This document shows positions 44,214-54,519 of a stretch of 64,000 bases of DNA, one piece after another. Position numbers and translations under genes: made by a program. The notes below the pieces were generated by a model. The model saw nothing but the letters and a program-made list of their open reading frames with translations. It was not told where the DNA came from and ran no database searches. Position 1 is the first letter of the stretch; the number at the start of each line of letters is the position of its first letter. This DNA comes from Allobogoriella deserti (lineage in GTDB: Bacteria > Actinomycetota > Actinomycetes > Actinomycetales > Actinomycetaceae): NCBI RefSeq assembly GCF_042680605.1, contig NZ_JBHUEE010000004.1:124001-188000 (forward strand), written 5' to 3'.

Positions 44214-44894
44214 ATGACCAGCCAGGCAGATGCCCACCGGGCGTCGACCGATCGGGGCGGGGCCGCGCCGTCGTGGGCGGAGGCCGAGCGTGCGGCGTTC
44301 GTCCGGACGCTCCACGCCACCGACCCGGCCGCCCCCACCCTCTGCGAGGGCTGGACCGTGCACCGGCTGGTCGCCCATCTCGTCAGCCGCGAGCACCGGC
44401 CGGCCGCCGCCCTGCGGGACGGGACGGCAGCGGTGGGTGACGAGCCGAGTCTCAACGCACTTCTCGACGGTCCCGACGCACCGCCGTACCGGGATCTCGT
44501 CGACCGTTTCGCCGCCGGTCCACCGCGCTGGTCGCCGTTCTCGTGGGCGGCCGAGACCACCAACCTCATCGAGTACGTGGTCCACCACGAGGACGTGCGT
44601 CGCGGCGGGCCGGAGCCGGCCGAACCCCGCGTACTGCCCACCGACATGGTGCGCGCGGTGTGGGAACGGCTGGGACCGATGGCCCGGCTCGCGCACCGGT
44701 CGAGTCCGACAGGGGTGGTGCACGTCGTTCCGGGCGGACCGCGGCGGACCGTGCGCCGGCGGACGGACGCGGTGGCCGTGGTCGGTGACCCGGTGGAGCT
44801 GGCGCTGTATACGCTCGGCCGCCGTGACGAGGCCGAGGTCGACCTGCTCGGCCGGCCGGAGACCGTCGAGGCGTTCCGAGCCGCACAGCGCTGA
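44214..44894 (+). CDS. DinB-fold, maleylpyruvate isomerase-type protein (TIGR03085-like)
   Basis: A 226-aa four-helix-bundle protein of the mycothiol-dependent maleylpyruvate isomerase superfamily. The first helix ends LCEGWTVHRLVAHLVSREH, containing the metal-binding His residues, and EYVVHHEDVRRG supplies a further His pair. Such proteins often act as mycothiol-S-transferases; the substrate is unknown. The family usually lies beside hisI/trpE in actinobacteria, so this gene probably belongs to the ancestral order. The ATG at 44214 has GGGAGGACGC upstream; an upstream in-frame ATG at 44148 is less likely. Confidence 0.8.
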   Translation: MTSQADAHRASTDRGGAAPSWAEAERAAFVRTLHATDPAAPTLCEGWTVHRLVAHLVSREHRPAAALRDGTAAVGDEPSLNALLDGPDAPPYRDLVDRFAAGPPRWSPFSWAAETTNLIEYVVHHEDVRRGGPEPAEPRVLPTDMVRAVWERLGPMARLAHRSSPTGVVHVVPGGPRRTVRRRTDAVAVVGDPVELALYTLGRRDEAEVDLLGRPETVEAFRAAQR

Positions 44895-44919
44895 CCGGAT
44901 ATCCGCCGGCCGCGGTCAT

Positions 44920-44958
44920 CTATGCACAGATTATGCAGAAAAGTGCAAATTATGCTGA
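44920..44958. promoter_or_regulatory. AT-rich operator-like region before the CocE-type gene
   Basis: A strikingly AT-rich stretch in this GC-rich region. ATTATGCAGA (44930-44939) and ATTATGCTGA (44949-44958) are direct repeats 19 bases apart, and TGCA recurs about every 10-11 bases across it, so the motif returns on one face of the helix. This suggests a regulator bound as a dimer or tetramer. Confidence 0.5.
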
Positions 44959-44973
44959 CAGCGCGGCCGCCGT

Positions 44974-44979
44974 TACGGT
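44974..44979 (+). promoter_or_regulatory. -10 hexamer of the CocE-type operon (leaderless)
   Basis: TACGGT ends seven bases before the ATG at 44987. A possible -35, TTATGC, lies 18 bases upstream within the AT-rich repeats. Confidence 0.5.
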
Positions 44980-44986
44980 GCGGACC

Positions 44987-47056
44987 ATGCCGTCCCCCTC
45001 CGACTCAGCACGATTCCGCACGGACCCGAAACACGTGACGGTTCTCGAGCACGTGACCATCCCGCTGGCCGACGGCACGCGACTCGCGGCCCGTATCTGG
45101 CTTCCCGCCGACGCCCAGAACTCACCCGTGCCGTCCGTTCTCGAGTACATCCCGTACCGCAAGAACGACATGACCGCGCCGCGCGACCTCACCATCCACC
45201 CGGAGTTCGCGAAGGCCGGCTACGCCTCCATCCGCGTCGATCTACGCGGCTCGGGCGACTCGGACGGGGTGATGGCGGACGAGTACGCCGAGTCCGAGCT
45301 CGCCGACGGCGTCGAGGTGCTGCGCTGGATCGGTCGTCAGCGCTGGTCCAACGGCAAGGTCGGCATGATCGGGAAGTCGTGGGGCGGCTTCAACGGGCTG
45401 CAGATCGCGGCCCGGCGCCCGCCGGAGCTCGCCGCGGTCATCACCGTCTGCTCCACGGACGACCGGTACGCCGACGACGTCCACTACAACGGCGGCGCGA
45501 TCGTGGGATCGGAGATGCTGTCCTGGGCGTCCACCATGTTCGCGTACAACGCCCGACCCGCTGACCCCAAGGTCGTCGGCGAGAGATGGCGCGAGAACTG
45601 GTTCGAACGGATCGACCAGGCGCCGTCGAACATCGAGGACTGGCTCAGTCACCAACGTCGCGACGCGTACTGGAAACACGGTTCGGTGTGTGAGGACTGG
45701 TCGGCCATTCAGGTGCCGGTGCTCGCCGTCGGCGGTCTCCTCGACGAATACCGCACCACCCTGTTCCGGCTGATGGAGAACGCCCAGGCACCCGTCCACG
45801 CCCTGCTGGGACCGTGGTCGCACAACTACCCGCACCAGGGCGTCCCCGGACCGGCCATCGACTTCATCGCCGAGTCGGTCCGGTGGTGGGACCACTGGAT
45901 GCGCGGTGTGGACAACGGGGTCGACGCCCAGCCCCAGCTTCGCGCGTACATCCCGGACTCAGCCCCGATCGGTTCGGATACCACGTCCCGCCCTGGTCGC
46001 TGGGTCAGCGAACAGCGGTGGCCCTCACCGGACGTGGACCGTGTCGGCTATCACTCGTCCGACGCCGTCGTCGACGGCCCGCAGACCTTGCCGAGCACCG
46101 CCATGCTCGGGCACCGTGCGGGCAGTTGGCTGCAGTTCGGTGCCGCGGCCGGACAGCCGCTGGATCAGTCGGGCGACGACGCGCGGTCCTGGACCGCGAC
46201 CTGGCAGCCCGACGAGGACGCACCGGTGGAGATCCTCGGGACGCCGGAGGTCGAGCTCACCGTCCGGCCCAGCAGCGATCGCGGGCACCTCGCCGTCCGG
46301 CTCACCGACGTCGGCCCCACGGGCGAGTCCCGCCTGCTCACCATGGGCCTGTTCAACGTGACCCACCACGACTCGCACGAGAACCCGCGGCCGCTGGCCC
46401 CGTCGGAAGCGGTGACCGTCCGTGTCCCGCTGTTGTCCACCGCACACCGGTTCTCGCCGGGCCACCGCATTCGCGTGAGCATCTCGGCGAGCTACTGGCC
46501 GATCCTCTGGCCGACGGCAGGACGGAGCGAGCTCACCCTCGACGGCCCCGTCACACTGACCCTCCCGGTCCGACGCCGCGGGGACGACACGTACACCCAG
46601 GACGAGTTCCGCGCGCCGCCGGCACACGCCTCGGGCGCGATCGAAACGGGTGGCTCACCCATGCGCCGGACGCTCACCGAAGACCTCGTCGACTCCGACG
46701 TCACGATCACCACGTACTCCGAGTCCTGGTCGACCCATCACACCGACGGGCTCCACTACTTCTCCTCGGAGGAGGACTCCTACCACCGTCGGGAGGACGA
46801 CGCCACCTCGCCGACGGCCGAATGCCGGCGCGTCATCCGGCTCCGTCGTCCCGGCGGGAAGGCGCCGACCGAGCCGGGGCGCTCGGGGCCTGCGGATCTT
46901 GCGGCCGAGCCCTGGGACGTGGAGCTGCGGACCGTGAGCCGGATGTTCGGGGACGAGACGACGTTCACCGTGACCAACGAGATGATCGCGCTGGAGAACG
47001 GCCGCCAGGTCAGGTCGCGCAGTACCAGTGCGGTGATCCCGCGCGATCTGAACTGA
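44987..47056 (+). CDS. CocE/NonD family alpha/beta hydrolase
   Basis: A 689-aa protein of the CocE/NonD (X-Pro dipeptidyl-peptidase S15) family, which includes cocaine esterase and beta-lactam acylases. The nucleophile serine is in GMIGKSWGGFNG, the likely Asp in GGLLDEYRT and His in GPWSHNY; a C-terminal jelly-roll (GTPEVELTVRPSSDRGHLAVRLTDV) follows. The last 130 or so residues extend beyond the classic domain. No signal peptide is visible, so it is cytoplasmic. I start it at the ATG at 44987 behind TACGGT. Seven bases after its stop comes the osmoprotectant-transporter operon, so hydrolase and transporter are probably co-transcribed. Confidence 0.85.
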   Translation: MPSPSDSARFRTDPKHVTVLEHVTIPLADGTRLAARIWLPADAQNSPVPSVLEYIPYRKNDMTAPRDLTIHPEFAKAGYASIRVDLRGSGDSDGVMADEYAESELADGVEVLRWIGRQRWSNGKVGMIGKSWGGFNGLQIAARRPPELAAVITVCSTDDRYADDVHYNGGAIVGSEMLSWASTMFAYNARPADPKVVGERWRENWFERIDQAPSNIEDWLSHQRRDAYWKHGSVCEDWSAIQVPVLAVGGLLDEYRTTLFRLMENAQAPVHALLGPWSHNYPHQGVPGPAIDFIAESVRWWDHWMRGVDNGVDAQPQLRAYIPDSAPIGSDTTSRPGRWVSEQRWPSPDVDRVGYHSSDAVVDGPQTLPSTAMLGHRAGSWLQFGAAAGQPLDQSGDDARSWTATWQPDEDAPVEILGTPEVELTVRPSSDRGHLAVRLTDVGPTGESRLLTMGLFNVTHHDSHENPRPLAPSEAVTVRVPLLSTAHRFSPGHRIRVSISASYWPILWPTAGRSELTLDGPVTLTLPVRRRGDDTYTQDEFRAPPAHASGAIETGGSPMRRTLTEDLVDSDVTITTYSESWSTHHTDGLHYFSSEEDSYHRREDDATSPTAECRRVIRLRRPGGKAPTEPGRSGPADLAAEPWDVELRTVSRMFGDETTFTVTNEMIALENGRQVRSRSTSAVIPRDLN

Positions 47057-47063
47057 GGCTCCC

Positions 47064-48022
47064 ATGAGAGACATGACACCGGACCACGCGCTGCCCGGTT
47101 CCCCGCAGCGGCGACCTGGTTCCCCGCGCGTCTCCCGCCGCGGTGTGCTCTCCGCGGCGGTCGGCGCCGCCGGTCTCGCGGCACTGGGCGGCTGCGGCAT
47201 GGCGACCGGCAAGGGAGAAGGCACGGTCACCGTGGGCTCCAAGGGGTTCGCCGAGAGCTGGATCAACGGTGAGCTCTACGCCCAGGCGCTGCGCGCCCTC
47301 GGCTATCAGGTCGACCTGAAGACCAACGTGGGCTCCTCCGAGCTGATCGACGCCGCACTGACGAGCGGTCAGATCGATCTGTACCCCGAGTACACGGGCG
47401 TGATCGTGATGTCGCTCGCCGGGCACGAGGACCTCATGGAGTCGGCCGAGCAGACCCTCGACCTCGCTCGGGAGTTCGAGGCCTCGCGCGGTGTGACCGT
47501 GCTGGACGCCACCCCGTTCGAGAACAAGAACGCGATCGCCGTCACGCGCGAGTTCGCCGCCCGGCACAACCTGCGCACCATCGACGACCTGCGCGGCATC
47601 GGGGAGTTCACCTACTCGACGTACCCGGACAACGTCTCCGGCGGGCAGGGATACGAGGCGATCGTCGAGACCTACCGCCTCCCCAACATGAACCTCCGAA
47701 CGCTGAGCATCGGGCTGAACTACCAGGCCCTGGAGAACGGCGAGATCGACGCCGCCGACGTGTTCACCACCGACCCGCAGCTGCTGCGGTCCGATCTCGT
47801 CGTCCTCGAGGACACGAAGAACCTGTTCGGCTTCCAGAACGTCGTGCCGTGCGTGCGTGACGACCTCCTCGATCGCGTCGGTCAGGACGTGCCGGACCTG
47901 CTCAACACGATGAGCTCGCTGCTGACCCTCGAGGCCGTCCAGGCCATGAACGAGGCGTCGGCGATCAACAGGCTCGACCCCGCTCAGGTCGCACGCCGAT
48001 TCCTCGAAGCCAACGACCTGCT

Positions 48023-48026
<4 letters not shown>
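47064..48026 (+). CDS. Osmoprotectant ABC transporter, substrate-binding lipoprotein
   Basis: A 320-aa OpuBC/OsmF/ProX-type binding protein for glycine betaine, choline, carnitine or similar quaternary amines. The N-terminus has a twin arginine (SRRGVL), a hydrophobic stretch and a lipobox ending at Cys44 (AALGGC), so it is a lipoprotein, possibly exported by Tat and processed by the Lgt in this window. The mature part opens VTVGSKGFAESWINGELYAQAL and contains DLYPEYTG, both family marks. Its stop overlaps the ATPase start. Confidence 0.88.
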
Positions 48027-49044
<1,018 letters not shown>

Positions 49045-49048
<4 letters not shown>

Positions 49049-49764
49049 GCGGTATTGCGACACCCGGCGATCCCGAGATCCCCGACTACGGTGACGCCTC
49101 CCGGTGCGTCATCGACAACGGCGTCTTCTGCACTGACTGGTTCGTCCAGCAGTGGCCGGAGGTGTTCCAGCCGGCACTGCTCGAGCACGTCGTCATGACG
49201 GTCGTCGCCGTGGCTGTCGGGTTCGCCATCTCCTTCATCGCCGCGGTGCTCGCCTACCGACGGGCATGGCTGTCTTCGCCCTTCGGCGCCGTCGCCACGT
49301 TCCTGTACACCTTGCCGCCACTCGCGCTTTTCCAGCTTCTCGTCCCGATCACCGGGCTGACCATGGTCACCGTCGAGATCGCGCTGGTGTGCTTCACCCT
49401 GGTCATCCTCTTCCGGGCGGTGCTGGCAGGACTGCTGGGCGTGCCGGACGACGCCAAGCGAGCGGCTCGCGGAATGGGATTGGACTCCGGCCAGATCCTG
49501 CGCATGGTGGAGTTGCCGCTGGCTATCCCGTCGATCATCTCCGGGCTGCGGGTCGCGACGGTGCTGACCGTGAGCATCGCGACCATCGCCGCCTTCGTCG
49601 TGGACGCCGGGCTCGGGTCGCCCATCCTCAAGGCGATCTCGTCCCCGTTCAACACCCAGTTCATCGGCGCCGGCGCGCTCGCGGTGTTGCTGGCGTTCGT
49701 GCTGGACGGCCTGCTGGCACTGGTCGGGCGCGCCCTGACCACCTGGACGAGAGCGAAGGTCTGA
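49045..49764 (+). CDS. Osmoprotectant ABC transporter, permease 1
   Basis: A 239-aa integral-membrane permease (BPD_transp_1 fold) with five or so membrane segments. The coupling loop is recognisable in VPDDAKRAARGMGLDSGQILRMVELPLAIPSI. It overlaps the ATPase gene by four bases (ATGA). Together with the second permease it makes a heterodimeric channel. Confidence 0.88.
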
Positions 49765-49767
49765 GCT

Positions 49768-50448
49768 ATGGAGGCATTCGTCGACGCGTTCGCGTTCATG
49801 GCCGACAACGCCGGGATGCTGCTGGACAAGACCGGCGAGCAGCTCTGGCTGAGCGCGGTGGCCATCGGCATCTCGTTGCTCATCGGGGTGCCGGTGGGCC
49901 TGTGGCTGGGCCACATCCACAAGGGCGAGTTCCTGGCCGTCAGCCTGACCAACATCGGACGGGCCCTCCCCTCGCTCGCACTCATCGCGATCTTCATCGG
50001 ACTGGTGGGCATCGGCTTCACCAACGTCCTGCTGGCCCTGGTCATCCTCGCGGTGCCGCCGATCATGAGCTACACGTTCGTCGCCATCGACTCGGTCGAC
50101 CGCGATCTGACCCGGGCGGGCCGCGGGATGGGCCTCTCGCCCTGGCAGATCCTGCTGCGGATCGAGATCCCGCTCGGGCTCCCGATGGCCTTCAGCGGCA
50201 TCCGGACCGCCGTCGTGCTCGTGGTCAGCAGTGCCACGCTCGCCACGGTGGCCGGCGGCGGCGGCCTCGGAGACATCATCCTGAACCAGGTCGCCTACGG
50301 GATGCGCGGCGTCATCGCCGCGGCGCTCTGGGTGGCGGCGCTGTCCATCCTCGCGGACCTGCTGGTGGCAGGGCTGCTCAGGCTCATCGCTCCGGCCGGC
50401 GTGCGTCGGCTGGCGGCCCCATCGACGTCGGCGCCTGCCGCGACCTGA
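49768..50448 (+). CDS. Osmoprotectant ABC transporter, permease 2
   Basis: Second permease, 226 aa, again with the binding-protein-dependent transport fold and the coupling loop DRDLTRAGRGMGLSPWQILLRIEIPLGLPM. It begins three bases after the first permease gene and is the last gene of the five-gene hydrolase-transporter operon. The order binding protein, ATPase, permease, permease is unusual but known for this transporter class. Confidence 0.88.
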   Translation: MEAFVDAFAFMADNAGMLLDKTGEQLWLSAVAIGISLLIGVPVGLWLGHIHKGEFLAVSLTNIGRALPSLALIAIFIGLVGIGFTNVLLALVILAVPPIMSYTFVAIDSVDRDLTRAGRGMGLSPWQILLRIEIPLGLPMAFSGIRTAVVLVVSSATLATVAGGGGLGDIILNQVAYGMRGVIAAALWVAALSILADLLVAGLLRLIAPAGVRRLAAPSTSAPAAT

Positions 50449-50519
50449 GCCGTTCGGGCGCGGGAATAAGCAGGTCGGTCGTCAGCGTTGGATGCTCTCG
50501 CCCCGAGGAGAGGTGAGTG

Positions 50520-52898
50520 ATGGCGCGGCAGCCGCACCCGCAGAATCAGCACGACATGTCCCACGGATCCGACGAACCCGGAGAGCTCGAGCGCGAGCAG
50601 CAGTACCTCGACCGGCTGTACGCGCGTGTCGACGAGCTCCGGGAGGAGGTTGCCGCCGATCTCGATCGTGCCCTGACCCAACGCGGGGCGTCCTCGCGTG
50701 ATCTCGTCGAACGTGAGGCACGGGTCGATCGACTCACCGAGCGCGCCACCGCACTGGACCACGCCGAGTCGGGGTTGTGCTTCGGCCGCCTGGACCTCGA
50801 CGACGGCCAGGTGCGGTACATCGGCCGTACCGGACTGCGGTCACCGGCGCCCCAGCGCCGGCCCATGCTGCTGGACTGGCGGGCCCCCGGTGCGCGGCCG
50901 TTCTACGTGGCCACGCCGGCCGACAACCACGGCGTGATGCGGCGTCGCCACCTGCGGACCCAGCGCCGGCGCGTGACGGGCGTCGAGGACGAGCTGCTCG
51001 ACCTCGAGAGCGCCGAGATCACGACGTTGCAGGGCGAGGGAGCGTTGATGGCCGCACTTGCGGAGCGACGCACCGGCCGCATGCGGGACATCGCCATGAC
51101 GTTGCAGGCCGAGCAGGATGAGATCGTCCGCGCGAACGGGGAGGGCGTCCTCGTCGTCCAAGGCGGACCCGGAACGGGCAAGACCGCGGTCGCCCTGCAC
51201 CGAGCGGCGTATCTGCTCTACGCGCGACCGGAGATCGGCCGTCAGGGCGTGCTCGTCGTCGGTCCGTCGCCGACGTTCCTCGACTACATCGAACAGGTCC
51301 TGCCCTCGCTCGGCGAGACCCAGGTGGTGCTGCAGACACCGGACCGGCTCTACCCGTCCGTGGTGCCCGGGCTGCGCGAGGCGGACGAGGTGATGCGGCT
51401 GAAGGGTGAGGCCGTCATGGCGGAGCTGTTGACCCGCGCGGTGGCTGACCGTCAGCGCATCGTCGATATCGAGTTCTCCTTCGACGGCGACCGGTTCACC
51501 CTGCCGCGGCAGGCCCTGTGGTCGGCGGCTCAACAGGCGCATCGCGTCTCGCCGGCCCACAACGTCGCACGCAGGACCTTCCGGGCGCAGGTGCTCCGGG
51601 CGCTGGCGATGGAGGTTGTCGGTGCCGGGGTGCGGCTGCTGCAGGAGGTCGAGCAAGGATTCGAGGAGGAACTCGCACGGTTCGACACGTCGCGGAACCT
51701 CGACGAGGTCCCGGCCGCCGTCGAGGTCGCGGGGACCGAGGTGGACGGCGTGGCGGCTGCCGAGGAGGTGGCCTACATCGAGCGCGAGCTGATGGCGGAC
51801 CCGGACGTGGCGCAGGCGATGGAGGACCTGTGGCCGAAGCTCACCCCCGAGCGGCTGCTCGAGGATCTCTTCGCCGAGCCCGAGCGCCTGGACCGCGTCG
51901 CCGGTGGCCTGCTCGACGCCGACGAGCGGCGTCTGCTCGCCCGGGACCGTGGGACCGGCTGGTCGGTGGCCGACGTGCCGCTGCTCGACGAGGCCGCCGA
52001 GCTTCTCGGGGTGGACGAGGCCGAGGACCGTGCCCGGGCGGCGGTCGTGGCCCGCGAGCGAGCGCGCTTCGCGCGACAGGTGTTGCACGCCAACGACCTC
52101 CTCACGGAGGAGATGGACGAGGAGGCGCTGGAGGCCGCCGACCTGCTCAGTGGCGAGGCACTCGCCGAACGCAACGTCGCCGGTGATCACCGTTCGTTCG
52201 CCGAGCGTGCGGCCGCCGACCGCACGTGGACCTACGGTCACGTGGTGGTCGACGAGGCGCAGGAGCTGTCGGCGATGGCCTGGCGCGCTCTCTTCCGCCG
52301 GTGCCCGGCAGGGTCGATGACGGTCGTCGGTGACGTCCATCAGGGCAGTGGGCCCACCGCCGCGGCGACCTGGGAGCTCGCCCTGCAGCCGCACACGCCG
52401 GCCCCGGTTCGGTTGCGCGAGCTCACGGTCGGTTTCCGGACGCCGTCCGAGGTCATGGAGGCCGCTGCGCCCGTCCTGCGGGCGCTGGATCCGGACGCGA
52501 GCGTGCCGACATCGGTCCGGTCCACCGGCGAGGCGCCTGTCCGTATCGGCACGCCGGCGACCGAGCTGGACCGGGCCGTGGCGGACCGGGTCGAGCGGCT
52601 GCGCGGCCGGGGCGCGGTGGCCGTCGTGGCGGCGGCGCCGCGGGCCGCCGCGCTCCGTGAACAGCTCACCGGCCAGGCGGGCGGCACCGACCTGCAGGCC
52701 GATGTCGTGGTGCTGAGCCCGCGTGAGGCGAAGGGTCTGGAGTTCGACGCCGTCGTGGTGGTCGAGCCGGGCGAGATCCTCGACTCGCCCCGCGGCCTCG
52801 GCGAGCTCTACGTGGCGATGACCCGCACCACGGGCACGCTCACCGTGGTGCACTCGGCCGAGGTCCCGGAGGTCCTCGCCCACCTCTCCCCCGCCTGA
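50520..52898 (+). CDS. helR: RNA polymerase recycling ATPase, HelR/HelD type
   Basis: A 792-aa UvrD-like superfamily 1 ATPase of the HelD class II/HelR type, which pries stalled RNA polymerase from DNA and, in Streptomyces, displaces bound rifamycin. The N-terminus is a coiled coil (ELEREQQYLDRLYARVDELREEV) that would enter the secondary channel. Walker A GGPGTGKTA is at residues 215-223, Walker B VVVDEAQEL near 577, and GLEFDAVVVVEP and YVAMTRTTGTL complete the helicase motifs. The start could be this ATG or the GTG at 50517; GAGGAGAGG lies upstream. No rifamycin-responsive inverted repeat was recognised. Confidence 0.82.
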   Translation: MARQPHPQNQHDMSHGSDEPGELEREQQYLDRLYARVDELREEVAADLDRALTQRGASSRDLVEREARVDRLTERATALDHAESGLCFGRLDLDDGQVRYIGRTGLRSPAPQRRPMLLDWRAPGARPFYVATPADNHGVMRRRHLRTQRRRVTGVEDELLDLESAEITTLQGEGALMAALAERRTGRMRDIAMTLQAEQDEIVRANGEGVLVVQGGPGTGKTAVALHRAAYLLYARPEIGRQGVLVVGPSPTFLDYIEQVLPSLGETQVVLQTPDRLYPSVVPGLREADEVMRLKGEAVMAELLTRAVADRQRIVDIEFSFDGDRFTLPRQALWSAAQQAHRVSPAHNVARRTFRAQVLRALAMEVVGAGVRLLQEVEQGFEEELARFDTSRNLDEVPAAVEVAGTEVDGVAAAEEVAYIERELMADPDVAQAMEDLWPKLTPERLLEDLFAEPERLDRVAGGLLDADERRLLARDRGTGWSVADVPLLDEAAELLGVDEAEDRARAAVVARERARFARQVLHANDLLTEEMDEEALEAADLLSGEALAERNVAGDHRSFAERAAADRTWTYGHVVVDEAQELSAMAWRALFRRCPAGSMTVVGDVHQGSGPTAAATWELALQPHTPAPVRLRELTVGFRTPSEVMEAAAPVLRALDPDASVPTSVRSTGEAPVRIGTPATELDRAVADRVERLRGRGAVAVVAAAPRAAALREQLTGQAGGTDLQADVVVLSPREAKGLEFDAVVVVEPGEILDSPRGLGELYVAMTRTTGTLTVVHSAEVPEVLAHLSPA

Positions 52899-52927
52899 CC
52901 CGCCACACTGCTCACCTGCGCCCACTC

Positions 52928-53023
52928 GTCAACGTCGTGCCGACTGGTCGATTCTGTGCACCGCCGCAGGCTGCACGGAATTGACCACTCGACACGTCGA
53001 TGACCACTCGGCACATCATTGAC
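52928..53023. repeat. Long imperfect palindrome with a duplicated arm between helR and hisF
   Basis: Left arm 52928-52960 and right arm 52972-53004 can form a stem of up to 33 base pairs with a few mismatches and wobbles around an 11-base loop; the inner 20 pairs have a single C/C mismatch. A second copy of the outer right arm follows at 53001-53023 (TGACCACTCGGCACATCATT), offering an alternative pairing. The element fills the gap between two convergent genes. It could act as a two-way terminator but is longer and more degenerate than usual, more like a mobile palindromic repeat. Confidence 0.65.
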
Positions 53024-53036
53024 GAATCGCGCTGGA

Positions 53037-53807
53037 TCAGCGGATGGGCAGGCCGGCGGCACGCATGTGGTCCTTGACCTGACCGACGGTCAGCGTCCGG
53101 AAATGGAACACCGATGCGGCGAGGACGGCGTCGGCGCCGTGCCGGGCAGCCTCGGTGAAGTGCTCGGGCTCGCCGGCGCCACCGGAGGCGATGAGCGGCA
53201 CGTCGACGCGCGCGCGGACGTCGTCGAGCATCTCGAGGTCGAACCCGCCGGTCGTGCCGTCGGCGTCCATGGAGTTCAGCAGGATCTCTCCGGCGCCGAG
53301 CCGGGCGCCACGCTCGGCCCATTCGACGGCGTCGATCCCCGTGCCCCGACGGCCGCCGTGGGTGGTGACCTCGTACCCCGAGGGGGTCGAGGTCTCACCC
53401 GTGACGCGACGCGCGTCGACGGAGAGCACGAGAACCTGCCGTCCGAATCGCTCGGCGATCTCGGCGAGCAGCTCGGGCCGGGCGATGGCGGCCGTGTTGA
53501 CGCCGACCTTGTCCGCGCCGGCCTTGAGGAGCCGGTCGACGTCCTCGACCGTACGCACTCCCCCGCCCACCGTCAGCGGCACGAACACCTCCTCGGCGGT
53601 GCGCGAGACCACCTCCATCGTGGTCGCGCGCTCCTCCGCGGAGGCGGAGACATCGAGGAAGGTGAGCTCGTCGGCGCCCTCGGCGTCGTAGCGATGAGCG
53701 AGCTCGACCGGGTCGCCGGCGTCTCGCAGCCCCTGGAAGTTCACGCCCTTGACCACGCGCCCGTCGGCCACGTCGAGGCACGGGATCACCCGGACGGCCA
53801 CACTCAT
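53037..53807 (-). CDS. hisF: Imidazole glycerol phosphate synthase subunit HisF
   Basis: Cyclase subunit that joins ammonia from HisH to PRFAR, giving IGP and AICAR. The 256-aa TIM barrel has the catalytic Asp in [12 protein letters not shown] and the second in VLSVDARR, with phosphate-binding GGGVRTVED and ASGGAG loops. The ATG at 53807 has GGAACGGAGGAAC upstream. Here it is a single gene, cut off from hisI by the 44.2-52.9 kb block; HisH is not in the window. Confidence 0.96.
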   Translation of the reverse strand: MSVAVRVIPCLDVADGRVVKGVNFQGLRDAGDPVELAHRYDAEGADELTFLDVSASAEERATTMEVVSRTAEEVFVPLTVGGGVRTVEDVDRLLKAGADKVGVNTAAIARPELLAEIAERFGRQVLVLSVDARRVTGETSTPSGYEVTTHGGRRGTGIDAVEWAERGARLGAGEILLNSMDADGTTGGFDLEMLDDVRARVDVPLIASGGAGEPEHFTEAARHGADAVLAASVFHFRTLTVGQVKDHMRAAGLPIR

Positions 53808-53895
53808 GCTTGTTCCTCCGTTCCGTGACGCTCGGGCGTTCGACGGCGACCGCGCGGCCGGCCGGCGGCACCAGTGCCGAGGCTAACTCCTCGGC

Positions 53896-53901
53896 TAGCG
53901 T
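53896..53901 (+). promoter_or_regulatory. -10 hexamer of the P-loop kinase gene (leaderless)
   Basis: TAGCGT ends seven bases before the ATG at 53909; no ribosome site. It shares the short divergent region with hisF. Confidence 0.45.
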
Positions 53902-53908
53902 GCGCAGG

Positions 53909-54508
53909 ATGAGCGTCCATCATCCCGCGCCGCTACGTGCCGTGACGCCACTGGTGCTCGAGGCGCTCGACCGTCACGACGAAGCGGGCCCGCTCGTCGT
54001 CGGGATCGACGGCCGCTCGGGGGCCGGAAAGACGGCGCTCGCGCTGGACCTCGTTGCCCGGCTGCACGCCGAACCGGGTCTGTCCGGCGACGCCGTCGCC
54101 GTTCTCGCGCTGGAGGACGCCTACCGCGGTTGGACCGGACTGGCCGTCGGCCTGGGCGCCGTCGCGTCCGGCGTGCTCGAGCCGCTGAGCCATGGCGAGC
54201 CGGGTCGGGTGCGTCGCTACGACTGGCACGCCGATCGACTCGGCGCACTCGTGCAGGTCCCACCGGCGGGCACGCCCCTCCCGCGGCTGCTGGTGGTCGA
54301 AGGGTGCGGGGCAGGCTCGGCGATCTGCGCGCCGTTCGTCCACGTCCTGATCTGGCTCGAGGCGCCGGAACCGGTTCGCCGGGAGCGCGCGCTCGCGCGG
54401 GACGGCGGGACCTGGCCGCACCTGTGGGAGGTGTGGGCCGCGCAGGAGCGGGCGTTGCTCGAGGCCCGGGACGCCCGCGGCGCGGCAGACGTGGTCGTCG
54501 AGACCTGA
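53909..54508 (+). CDS. P-loop kinase-like protein (uridine kinase type)
   Basis: A 199-aa P-loop NTPase with Walker A GIDGRSGAGKTALAL near residues 33-47, an ALEDAYRGW segment and an acidic LVVEGCGAG strand that resemble uridine kinase and phosphoribulokinase-fold proteins. WLEAPEPVRRERALARDGG could be the lid. The substrate is unknown. It diverges from hisF and converges on the FKBP gene, with only seven bases between the two stop codons. Confidence 0.75.
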   Translation: MSVHHPAPLRAVTPLVLEALDRHDEAGPLVVGIDGRSGAGKTALALDLVARLHAEPGLSGDAVAVLALEDAYRGWTGLAVGLGAVASGVLEPLSHGEPGRVRRYDWHADRLGALVQVPPAGTPLPRLLVVEGCGAGSAICAPFVHVLIWLEAPEPVRRERALARDGGTWPHLWEVWAAQERALLEARDARGAADVVVET

Positions 54509-54519
54509 TCAGTGATCAG
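54505..54519. promoter_or_regulatory. 15-bp palindrome spanning two convergent stop codons
   Basis: CTGATCA-G-TGATCAG is a perfect palindrome that contains the TGA of the kinase gene (54506-54508) and, on the other strand, the TGA of the FKBP gene (54516-54518). It is short for a terminator; both genes simply end in the same TGATCA, possibly by duplication. Confidence 0.4.
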
